Assembly: GCA_016198755.1 (NCBI GenBank)
Contig: JACQIB010000001.1
Location: 129,178 to 193,177 of the forward strand
Origin: Candidatus Aenigmatarchaeota archaeon
GTDB taxonomy: Archaea; Aenigmatarchaeota; Aenigmatarchaeia; Aenigmatarchaeales; JACQIB01
DNA: 64,000 nucleotides
Direction: 5' to 3'
The position numbers and the translations under genes were made by a program. The notes under the pieces were generated by a model, which ran no database searches, was not told the DNA's origin, and saw nothing but the letters and a program-made list of their open reading frames with translations. Numbering within the stretch: the stretch's first letter is position 1; each line of letters opens with the position of its first letter. Positions 55,416-64,000 of the stretch are shown here, piece by piece.

Positions 55416-58400
55416 CTAGCGTTTTGTTTTCGAAGGTTTATCTCTTAAGTTTAAATTCATAATACGGACAGAATTATCTTTCTGTTTTCTGGCTGCATCT
55501 GCAAACCTTCTCACATCCTGCTTAAGCAGATCGTCATTTATATACAGTTCGTTGTCAGAGCCGGCACGTTGCAAAACAACCACATATTTGTATTTATCGC
55601 CAAATATTGACTCTGGTGGTTGCGGTGGGTTTTTGCCTGTGAAATTTTCGGAGAATACGATATCGTATCTATTTGCACCCAACACATCTAAAACACCTTC
55701 CACAATCTTTCCTATAACATCTTTTCCACCCTTGTTTTTTCTTAATATTGTAAGGCGGTTATTAACATCTTCAGCAGCAATGTGGCTTGTTGTCTGAGTA
55801 TCCAAAAACCCTGTAGCCGGCAAAGAAAACACCTTTTCTGAATCAGAAAGTTTTATTGAGCCTTTCTGCGGATTAGTTAAAGTCCTTTTTCCCTGAGCAT
55901 CATACTTGACAAATGTTATTGAAAACTTTTCTGTTCCATCCGACTGTTTAACAGATTCAGGATGTTTCGCGAAATAATCTTTCAACTTTTTGTTAACAAC
56001 TTTGAACTGCAAATCTTTTGCGGTGTCAGGGACAAAAATATACTCTCCAACTCCTAAATCTCCGGAGGAAATTGTATTTTGTTGGGTTTCATATTTCCCA
56101 GTTTTATAATCCATTCCTATATGATATTGCTTTCCATTCAGAGAATAGTAAGCATGCAAATCCAAGTCCGCTTTTTCATTTGAAGCAGGGCCGCTCGCAC
56201 CTCCGAACAATCCCCCGACAAAATTTGAAACAGAGTCTGCTGCATCTCCTGCGGAATCAGCAATTGCTTCCCCTGCATTCTGCGCAGCTTCTCCTGCTTG
56301 TCCAGCTGCATCAGAAACTGCTCCTATCATGTTTGACATAAATTTTGTTTTAATTTCAACTTCTGCTGAGCCATCCACATCAAGATTATTTTTAGTTAGC
56401 ATGAATTGCGCGTTTGTCATGCCTTCATCTATTATATCACCATTATTTTTTAAAGTTCCTGCGATTGTTATCTGATCAATACCACTTGCTAATGTGTTTA
56501 CTTTGTAAACAACAACCGCTGTATCAGGCGCGCCGCGGTCAAAATAAGTTAATGCTGGGTTGCGCGTTCTTGCTTCAACAAAATATCTCGTCCCAATTAT
56601 ATAAGACAATATTGGAGTTGCTCTTGTTGTAAGAACTTTGTTGGCTTTGTTAGCCTGTTGCAGAGAATATTTTCCATCTTTCAATTTCACATCTTCACTA
56701 CTCCAACCGGCTTTTATTCTTGTGAAGGCGTCCATGAGAGGCGGAAAATTATCTCCAAGTTCATAAGTACTATACATAACACCCCAACTTCTGATATTAC
56801 TCTCTCCAAATAGAGTCGGTTGCCCAGCAAGGCTGGCAGGATAGAGCTCCATAGTCTGTCCCAATGAGTGTCCGAGTTCATGTGAAGGGACTCCCATACT
56901 ACTATATTCTCTGATTAGCATATCACCATCAAAGCCAGTGAAACCATAACCCATTTCCATAATTTTACCTGCAGCGCCGTCACGTGGCAACACGACTATT
57001 ATTTTACCTTCAGTGCCTGTAAAACTTCCCCTTGTTTCTCCGGTTGCCGCTTCTATGGCATCTGCTACCAAAAGTGGAATAAGGCCCACACTGGCGCCAT
57101 GTAGTGGATTCTGGGCAACATAAACCCATTTTCCATTGTTATCGAAAATTTTCCAGGTAAATCCAACTCTTCCATTTGAAGCTTCGTGATAATATTTATT
57201 CGTTCGTGAAAAAAGAATATTTTCATATTCATACTTATCCCAGCCGTCGCAGTCATCGTTTTCTCCGTAGCCTGTGAATCCATCTCCGTCCCTATCGCGA
57301 CCATCGCCGCATCTTATTGGTTTTATATTATCATACAAAGCCAGCACGACCCCAACCTTTATTGTTTTTTGCGCTGACCATTCTGCAACATTTATTTTTA
57401 TTTTTCCTTTATATTCACCGTCAACCGCCATTGAAATGTTATGTTCACCTTCTGCAAAGTACCTGTATATTCCATCGCTATCAAAAACTCTTGTTATCTC
57501 TTTGTCTATACCGAGTGCAGTCAATTCTTTTTTATAATTATTTTTGATCAAAAGTCTTCCGAGGCTTTCTCTGGAAATAGAAGAGCCGTCTATAGGTAGA
57601 GTTATTGAAATATTTTCTATTTTATCTCCATCATCAAATGTGAAATATAAGGAAAAGTTTCTATCAAAATCTTCTGGTATAATAAACTCCCGTTCTCCGA
57701 TGCCAGATCCAAAAAAGTCTGACCCAATTTTTACAGCAGATCCATCTCTCCTTGTATAAGAAGCTGAAAGATATATGATTCCTTCTGAATAGCCGCTTGA
57801 ATTTGTTCTCAAATAAAGTTTGTCTCCTGCTTTCACGTTCATTGCCGGAGAGATATAATTTTTATCTTTAGAAGCCTCTATCTTCATTGATGGAATCCGA
57901 ACGACATAGCTTCTAAAAGGAAGTGGCATGATAATTTTATATTTCTTCCCGTTCCACTCATCAAACCACTCAACTTTTTTTCCAGAAACATTTCCAACAG
58001 GCTCGAACCAAACCAAATCCCCTTCTTTCACTCCTTCAAGCGCGCCGTCTTTGCTTTCAGTTAATACCCAGTCATCTTTGCGGAAGGAGGCTTTCGGAGT
58101 TATGGGTTCAGAACTTCCCTGTGAACCAATTTGGTCTGGTGATGAACCAGATGATTGACTCTGGTCTGATGGCTGTGCAGAAGATGTAGACAAGGTTTTC
58201 GCTGTTATTATACTTTGCTTCAGGTAAACTCCATTTTTAATAGCACCAACTTCGATATCATAAGATATGCCAGGTTCCAAACCCGCAACAGTGTAATAAA
58301 TGCCTGTAACAGTTGCACTTGAAGCCCAGGAAGGCTCTCCGGTTTTTTTGTTTTTTACAGAATAGGAAGAAGCATCTGGGTATGAATTCCAAAGAAGCGA

Positions 58401-60203
58401 TATAGATGATTCTGTAGTGCTTTCTGTTGCAATCTGCAGTTCTATTGCTGTATATGCGGAAGTTTTGGCAGTTATTGTGCTGCTTGTTTTCAAAACTTTA
58501 TCATAAGGGTCTATTGCATTCAACCTTATATCATAAGACGTGCTGGGCTCCAGATTAAAGAGGGTTGTTGAATATTCAGCCCCGTTAACATACGGAGCAA
58601 ATCCCCACTGTGAGGTACCGCTTTTCTTGTATTCTGCCTTGTAGTAGGATGTTCCATAAACACGGTTCCAGCCCAGCGCTATTGTAGCTGAGGTTGTTGT
58701 TCCTGCCTTGAGAGTCAGGTTTTGTGGAAATGTTTTAACTACCAGCAAATTACTGGTTTTTATTATCTGGCCGCTGGCTATAGCCTCCGCTTTAATATCA
58801 TACGAAGTGTCTGGTATCAGGCCTGAAATAGTATAAATATTTTTGGATTTCGCATCTATTATACCTGCCCACGAATTTGCACCTGTTGTTTTATATCTGA
58901 CATTATAAGAAGCCGCTCCAGACACGTTATTCCAGCTCGGTGTAAGTGCTGTATCTGCTGCTTCAGAAATACTCAAAATTAGTGCCGGAACAGCATCGGT
59001 TTTAACCGTCAGTATGTTGCTTGTTTTCAGTATATATCCATCAGCCTTTCTTGCTTCAACTTTTACATCATAAGAACTATCTCTCTCCAAACCAGTAATT
59101 ATATTCGATCTGTCTGTTATAAAATATTTTTGATTGTAAATCCAATTTGTCATGCTGCTTTTTTTGTAAACAACATAATATTTGTCAGCTCCTTGGTAAA
59201 AGTTCCAATTCAACGGAATTTCTGTCTGGGAAGATGTTCCATTGGAAACTTTGAAATCCTGCGCGGCTGTCTTTACCCATATTTCATTGCTAGTTTTAAT
59301 AATATTACTTCCAATACCAGCGTGTACATGTATTTGATACGAAGTTTCGGGAAGCAAATTTGTTAATACATAGGATTTTGGTATGTAATCTCTGACATAT
59401 GCAACTTTGCTCCATTCGACATCGCTTCCTGATGTGCGCACTTCTATAACATACGAGTCTGCACCTGAATAATTGCTCCATAATATCGGAATTGAAGAAT
59501 ATGTAGGTGTATTTGCTGCGACTTTCAAACCTCCTGCGGTTTCAACTCCCCGTTCTCTGCTTGTCTGCAAGATAGTTCCCCCGGACAAGGCGTGAATCCT
59601 TATGCTGTATGATGTCCCGCGCTCCAAGTTGGAAATTGTATATGAAACATTCGCAGTCTCTTTTTCGACTTTCCAATCAGAACTGCCTTGGTTTTTTTCT
59701 ATCCTATATGAGTCAGCACCCGGATAGGAACCCCAACTTAAAGAGATTGAATTCTCTGTTACAGTATTTATGGTAAATTTGAGCTCTTGTTTAAGTGTTT
59801 TTGCGGTCAGTACACTACTTACTTTTAGAAGTTGGGCGGTTTGTTGTTTTTTTGCTTCTGAAAAAGCTGTTACCCTGAAATCATAAGAAGTGTCGGCTTT
59901 CAGGCGTTCAATTTTAATGTGTCTCTCAGTCACGTTTTTATCTGAAATCCATGCTGTATCAGACGATTTTTTGTATTCCACACCATACGAGCCAACCCTG
60001 TTTACGCCGTCATTGTACTCCCCCCATTTTATTTCTATCGAATCTGATGTTACAATGCCGGTTGAAACCGTAAAATTATCAGATTTTGTCTGAAATCCCG
60101 TAGGAAACTCTGCGGAAATGAAAAAAGACCCAGCTACTATTAAAAGTGAAAAAATCAGCGGAGCAACTCTGCCAAGAAAGGAATTTGACGGCATTTCAAC
60201 CAT
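55416..60203 (-). CDS. giant secreted fibronectin type III-repeat metalloprotease-like protein
   Basis: 1595 aa; signal peptide; about seven FN3-like repeats (e.g. SISLSWGSYPGADSYRIEKNQGSSDWKVEKETANVSYTISNLERGTSYSIRIHA); HELGHSLG Zn-binding motif near 56868-56882. Confidence 0.88.
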   Translation of the reverse strand: MVEMPSNSFLGRVAPLIFSLLIVAGSFFISAEFPTGFQTKSDNFTVSTGIVTSDSIEIKWGEYNDGVNRVGSYGVEYKKSSDTAWISDKNVTERHIKIERLKADTSYDFRVTAFSEAKKQQTAQLLKVSSVLTAKTLKQELKFTINTVTENSISLSWGSYPGADSYRIEKNQGSSDWKVEKETANVSYTISNLERGTSYSIRIHALSGGTILQTSRERGVETAGGLKVAANTPTYSSIPILWSNYSGADSYVIEVRTSGSDVEWSKVAYVRDYIPKSYVLTNLLPETSYQIHVHAGIGSNIIKTSNEIWVKTAAQDFKVSNGTSSQTEIPLNWNFYQGADKYYVVYKKSSMTNWIYNQKYFITDRSNIITGLERDSSYDVKVEARKADGYILKTSNILTVKTDAVPALILSISEAADTALTPSWNNVSGAASYNVRYKTTGANSWAGIIDAKSKNIYTISGLIPDTSYDIKAEAIASGQIIKTSNLLVVKTFPQNLTLKAGTTTSATIALGWNRVYGTSYYKAEYKKSGTSQWGFAPYVNGAEYSTTLFNLEPSTSYDIRLNAIDPYDKVLKTSSTITAKTSAYTAIELQIATESTTESSISLLWNSYPDASSYSVKNKKTGEPSWASSATVTGIYYTVAGLEPGISYDIEVGAIKNGVYLKQSIITAKTLSTSSAQPSDQSQSSGSSPDQIGSQGSSEPITPKASFRKDDWVLTESKDGALEGVKEGDLVWFEPVGNVSGKKVEWFDEWNGKKYKIIMPLPFRSYVVRIPSMKIEASKDKNYISPAMNVKAGDKLYLRTNSSGYSEGIIYLSASYTRRDGSAVKIGSDFFGSGIGEREFIIPEDFDRNFSLYFTFDDGDKIENISITLPIDGSSISRESLGRLLIKNNYKKELTALGIDKEITRVFDSDGIYRYFAEGEHNISMAVDGEYKGKIKINVAEWSAQKTIKVGVVLALYDNIKPIRCGDGRDRDGDGFTGYGENDDCDGWDKYEYENILFSRTNKYYHEASNGRVGFTWKIFDNNGKWVYVAQNPLHGASVGLIPLLVADAIEAATGETRGSFTGTEGKIIVVLPRDGAAGKIMEMGYGFTGFDGDMLIREYSSMGVPSHELGHSLGQTMELYPASLAGQPTLFGESNIRSWGVMYSTYELGDNFPPLMDAFTRIKAGWSSEDVKLKDGKYSLQQANKANKVLTTRATPILSYIIGTRYFVEARTRNPALTYFDRGAPDTAVVVYKVNTLASGIDQITIAGTLKNNGDIIDEGMTNAQFMLTKNNLDVDGSAEVEIKTKFMSNMIGAVSDAAGQAGEAAQNAGEAIADSAGDAADSVSNFVGGLFGGASGPASNEKADLDLHAYYSLNGKQYHIGMDYKTGKYETQQNTISSGDLGVGEYIFVPDTAKDLQFKVVNKKLKDYFAKHPESVKQSDGTEKFSITFVKYDAQGKRTLTNPQKGSIKLSDSEKVFSLPATGFLDTQTTSHIAAEDVNNRLTILRKNKGGKDVIGKIVEGVLDVLGANRYDIVFSENFTGKNPPQPPESIFGDKYKYVVVLQRAGSDNELYINDDLLKQDVRRFADAARKQKDNSVRIMNLNLRDKPSKTKR

Positions 60204-60250
60204 ATGAATTTAGTAAATCTCATATAAATACCCTATATTTTGTTTCTGCC

Positions 60251-61180
60251 CTACTTTCCAAAGAGAAAACCAAAGAAACCGAAAAACTGCTCAAGGAAAC
60301 CTTTCCCTGCCCCCTTACTTTGGGATGTAATTGGTATTCTTTCTATATCAGAAAGTGGAATCCTGTCTATTTTTCCAGAGGAAAGAGTTGTTGTGGTTGG
60401 AATTGTGGTTGTTAGTTTAAAGCCCGGTTCATTTAAAACCGGAAGTCTTACTTCCCTTCCCAAATTTTGCGCAGGCTGTGCAGCCTTTGCTGTATCGCTG
60501 TTATCACTCACAACATTCACCTCATAAACATCCTGTATATTAGACCCATGCTCTACATCCCACCCGCCCTTTCCGTTTGAAAAATCAGAATTCACAAGCT
60601 GGTAATTAACCCCATCTATTATAAGCTCAATATTGTCAGCTCTGCTAACATAATCCCATCCATTTCCTGCAACAAGAATCCTGTCTATATGCGTTGGCCT
60701 TCCTTCTGGCAGCTTATCCAAATAGTTAACTATATTCTCAGAAGTAAACTCTCCCCACTCCCCTCTAGGTACAATATTATAATTTTTCAGCCCGTTAGGA
60801 TTTGGCCCAGGTAGGAACCCCCATCTCCATCTCCCATCCTCTGAACTCCCAGAACGGGAGTAGAAAAGATAAATCCCAACCGGATACTCCCCCTCACCAA
60901 TGTTTATATCAGACCACCAGCCGCTCCCTTCAAGTGTATTTGAAATAATCTTTACCCTCGCCTTTACAATAATGCTTGTTGCTCCAGAAATATTCAGCCA
61001 TCCAGCTTTGCATTTAACAGGAGTTTCATGCCCTTCAGGGGAGCAGATAGCCTGCGTTACCCCAATCAGTCCCCCATCCTGCCAAGAATAATCCCTCTTG
61101 AACTCAACTGCTTGGTTCCCCTCAGCCAAAACAAAAGAAGGCAAAACCAGCAGAACAGCAATAATACACACTACTTTCAT
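60251..61180 (-). CDS. secreted protein, unknown function
   Basis: Signal peptide MKVVCIIAVLLVLPSFVLA. Confidence 0.6.
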   Translation of the reverse strand: MKVVCIIAVLLVLPSFVLAEGNQAVEFKRDYSWQDGGLIGVTQAICSPEGHETPVKCKAGWLNISGATSIIVKARVKIISNTLEGSGWWSDINIGEGEYPVGIYLFYSRSGSSEDGRWRWGFLPGPNPNGLKNYNIVPRGEWGEFTSENIVNYLDKLPEGRPTHIDRILVAGNGWDYVSRADNIELIIDGVNYQLVNSDFSNGKGGWDVEHGSNIQDVYEVNVVSDNSDTAKAAQPAQNLGREVRLPVLNEPGFKLTTTIPTTTTLSSGKIDRIPLSDIERIPITSQSKGAGKGFLEQFFGFFGFLFGK

Positions 61181-61245
61181 TCAAATTAATACTGAGAGTG
61201 TAGATTTAAACTTTATAAAAAAGCAAAGCCGGATCCCAGAAAAGC

Positions 61246-62421
61246 TTACTTTCCAGCATTTACAGGCACAGAAGGCTTTCCAGCCTGAACAACTGAAGCC
61301 CCTTTCTTTTTCTTCCAGTATCTCCAAATCCCCACCCCAGCCAATGCAATAGCAACCACACCCGCAGCTATTCCCATAGAAAAGTAATCTATCCCCTTCC
61401 CCGTTGTTTTCACATCTATCTCCATTTTAAGCGTTCCAGTACTTGCTTCAGAAACCAAGCCAGCTCCATCCTCAACAGTTAATTTCCAGTCAGCCTTTCC
61501 ACCCACAAACTCATTTGGGTTTATATCCACTGTTATATCCTTGCTTTTCCCATCCAATAATATAGGCTCCTTTTTCTTCCCATTAATCTCCACATTTAAT
61601 TTTGCAAGCAAAAGATTATCAGAAAGTTTTACTTTCAGTATACCAGTCCTGCTCCCAATCTCATAAACCCCCTCAGCTTTCAAAATCTTAGGCTTTTCAG
61701 TATCAACCCCACCAACCTCAAACCCCTGCGGTCCAGTTGTGTTTGATTTTCCAGCAATATCATAGGCTTTCATACTCCATTGTACATTTGTTCCGCCGGG
61801 CGATCCAGCACTCCATGTATACCTAGCTCTTGCTTTTTTCCCGCTCAAATCAATTTTCTCAGTATATGTTTCAGTGTCTGTTATTGTTATGTCCGCATAA
61901 TCCAGCTCAGAATCAGAAACCCAATCCACAGCAATATCCACTCCCTCCCCCTCTTTTGGTATTGAACTTGACTGCTGTATAGAAAGCCATCTAACCCCAG
62001 TTCCAGCAATTGCAGCCGTTCCCCCAGCTATTGTTGTTCCCGTTTCTGCAGATGGCAAATTCCCCTCAAATGTATCCCCAAGTTCAATAACAGAATCTCC
62101 TGCAGTCAAAACACCAACGGAGCTTTCTTTGCTGGCCTGAAGCACAGAACTTCCTTCTGTCAACCCCTCTCCTCCCATATCCACTGTTAAAACAGTTTCT
62201 TCCCCCGCAGTTACAAATCCCGATGTTCCTTCAGAAACCTGAAAACCATGTGAGAGCGCAGATATAGATATAACAGCAAAGAATATTGCCAGATACATTT
62301 CTATTAGCAGATTCCCCTTTCCACCCCTCTTCCTACTATGTTCCCTCCTTCTTGCCATAGAAAAGACTTGAACCTTTATCTTTATAAAAAGAGCACCACG
62401 TTCCCAAATCAATATACACAC
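61246..62421 (-). CDS. membrane-anchored surface protein
   Basis: N-terminal and C-terminal TM helices (GIAAGVVAIALAGVGIWRYWKKKKG); true start probably at Met21. Confidence 0.65.
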   Translation of the reverse strand: MCILIWERGALFIKIKVQVFSMARRREHSRKRGGKGNLLIEMYLAIFFAVISISALSHGFQVSEGTSGFVTAGEETVLTVDMGGEGLTEGSSVLQASKESSVGVLTAGDSVIELGDTFEGNLPSAETGTTIAGGTAAIAGTGVRWLSIQQSSSIPKEGEGVDIAVDWVSDSELDYADITITDTETYTEKIDLSGKKARARYTWSAGSPGGTNVQWSMKAYDIAGKSNTTGPQGFEVGGVDTEKPKILKAEGVYEIGSRTGILKVKLSDNLLLAKLNVEINGKKKEPILLDGKSKDITVDINPNEFVGGKADWKLTVEDGAGLVSEASTGTLKMEIDVKTTGKGIDYFSMGIAAGVVAIALAGVGIWRYWKKKKGASVVQAGKPSVPVNAGK

Positions 62422-62589
62422 CTAAATTCTGATAATTATTTACCCTCCCCCGCGAGTAAAAAAGCCCCAAACCCAGCTTTTTAACCTTTTCCGTTCCATA
62501 TTATCTATGCTCAGTAGTAATACGACAGACAACGTGCAGAGGACGCCTTTTTATTCCCAGAAAACCATTTCTCTTTTGGGGCATTTGGT

Positions 62590-64000
62590 ATGAACAAATT
62601 ATTTTGTATAGTGGCAGCTACCCTCTTCCTTTTAACTATACCAACTATTTCCTTTGCTTTTTCCACGGACAACCAGTGGACCTATCTGGTTGTTCATTCT
62701 GATACAAATACCAGAGAGTATACAAACAGATGGTTTGATTTAGCTTACAATGATAACTGGTGGACACCAATAACAGGCGATGGAATCAAGCCTGTTTATA
62801 CTTCAGGCTCTAATGCTGTTCTGTTAAGGAAAACAATAAACTGGAACGGGGAGGACTTGTGGTTCAGGGGCTGGGAAGGATATGCAGGAACTTGTTATAT
62901 CAACCAAATAAAAGTCGACTCCCAGCATATACACTTATCAGATTATCTAAAGACAGGAAACAATTTAGTTGCCTGTTCAATCTGGGGAAAAGGTGTCACC
63001 TATTGGGAGAATAGGCAGGCTTATTTTTACGGCCAGTTTATTCCTGTTTCTGAAAATCAGTTAGCTTGGAGCAATAGCAATGATTGGGCAAGATGGTTTG
63101 TTAATAACAGGCCCATTAATACAGGAACAGAAGCCAAATTTTATTTCTGTTATGATAATCCACAGGAATCCTATGGTTGTTTCTTGAACTCTGCCTGGCC
63201 ATGGAATAAGGACAAAGGTGTTTCAGGCACAGCTTTTACAAAATCATTTTATCTGGAGAGCCCAGAAGAAAAGAATATTGTTATAGGAGCAAATGTTATG
63301 GTTTCTGGGGGGCAGTACTGCTGGAACAATGGGCAGTGCTGGCCAACCGCCTACTGCAATTTCAATGGGCAACTTATAGGGTTCTATCCAAATACACATG
63401 AAAAATACAATTATAAAGCAGCTGTTTCAGGCAAGGCTGGAATAAACACTATAACCTGCTATGTTCCCACAATTAAAGAGCCAAATCCAGTTAATAACTG
63501 GAGTTCAACTGGGTATAATAAGTTTGATCTTGCTCTTGCCCCAGCCCTGGAAATTCTTGAGTTAACAGAGTACTCTGTTAGTTCAGAGGACCCAACAATA
63601 ACAATTTTGGTTAACGGTGCTGGGAATGCAACAGTTTATGCTGAGTTGTTTGAAAACGGGAAGAGTGTGAGTGTACCTATAGAAGATACTCTGGATTTGA
63701 ACGGGCAAACAGAAGTTCCGTTAACTTTGGAAGTTAACAATACAGGAAAATACTCTGTTAAAATAACAGCCGTTTACAACGAGTATGGGATTAGCAAGAG
63801 CAAGGATTACAACCTGGAAATAACAGAAACCCCAATTGTTCTGCCAATAACTGGAAACCCGTTTGTGCAGGATTCCGGTGGCGGCTCTAACAGCGCAGGA
63901 ACAGATTCTAGTTCTTCTGCAATCCCGCTCGCTGCCGGTTTAGCTGGAGTAGCTGCTGTTGGAGTTGGTTATGCTGCTCTTAGAAACTCCAACAATAGAA
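62590..64000 (+). CDS. secreted/anchored surface protein (truncated by window end)
   Basis: MNKLFCIVAATLFLLTIPTISFAFSTDNQWTYLVVHSD... open to window end with GGGSNSAGTDSSSSAIPLAAGLAGVAAVGVGYAAL near the end. Confidence 0.75.
   Translation, partial: MNKLFCIVAATLFLLTIPTISFAFSTDNQWTYLVVHSDTNTREYTNRWFDLAYNDNWWTPITGDGIKPVYTSGSNAVLLRKTINWNGEDLWFRGWEGYAGTCYINQIKVDSQHIHLSDYLKTGNNLVACSIWGKGVTYWENRQAYFYGQFIPVSENQLAWSNSNDWARWFVNNRPINTGTEAKFYFCYDNPQESYGCFLNSAWPWNKDKGVSGTAFTKSFYLESPEEKNIVIGANVMVSGGQYCWNNGQCWPTAYCNFNGQLIGFYPNTHEKYNYKAAVSGKAGINTITCYVPTIKEPNPVNNWSSTGYNKFDLALAPALEILELTEYSVSSEDPTITILVNGAGNATVYAELFENGKSVSVPIEDTLDLNGQTEVPLTLEVNNTGKYSVKITAVYNEYGISKSKDYNLEITETPIVLPITGNPFVQDSGGGSNSAGTDSSSSAIPLAAGLAGVAAVGVGYAALRNSNNR

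Noticed and set aside
62440-62590. Possible small RNA in the gap before the last gene (GTGCAGAGGACGCCTTTTT, and AAAGCCCCAAA/TTTGGGGCA)
   Set aside because: Only short complementarity and a T-run; insufficient to call an ncRNA or terminator.
1-64000. CRISPR arrays, IS elements, integrases, prophage genes
   Set aside because: No regularly spaced repeats, transposase-like or recombinase-like ORFs recognised in the window.

Overview
Archaeal chromosomal window, low GC, gene-dense, mostly minus-strand housekeeping genes. Informational genes include rpoB (partial), rpoH, rpoK, aIF2-alpha, aIF2-gamma, aIF5B, uS2, eS6, eS27, eS28, eL24, eL44, L7Ae, Nop10, GltX, PCNA, PriS and a GINS-like protein. 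G1P-lipid enzymes (GGGPS, G1PDH) and deoxyhypusine synthase confirm an archaeon. There are four RNA-gene loci: 5S rRNA, tRNA-Asp(GTC) and three intron-rich tRNAs (Lys, Tyr, Pro), each apparently carrying two introns. The most interesting signals are: (1) small toxin-antitoxin/accessory cassettes directly downstream of RNA-gene 3' ends (HEPN/MNT at 5S; RelBE and possibly a Nudix gene at tRNA-Pro), each with a partial copy of the RNA 3' end on the distal side and no integrase visible; (2) homologous T-loop introns shared by tRNA-Lys and tRNA-Tyr; (3) D-loop and T-arm insertions in tRNA-Pro; (4) a truncated, apparently catalytically dead enolase homolog at the conserved rpoK-eno-rpsB locus; (5) a GGGP synthase whose conserved N-terminus is only reachable through a frameshift or non-AUG start; (6) symmetric operators over both HEPN/MNT promoters; (7) a PadR-TRASH regulator divergent from copper genes. 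All calls come from reading the sequence and supplied translations; no database search was run.
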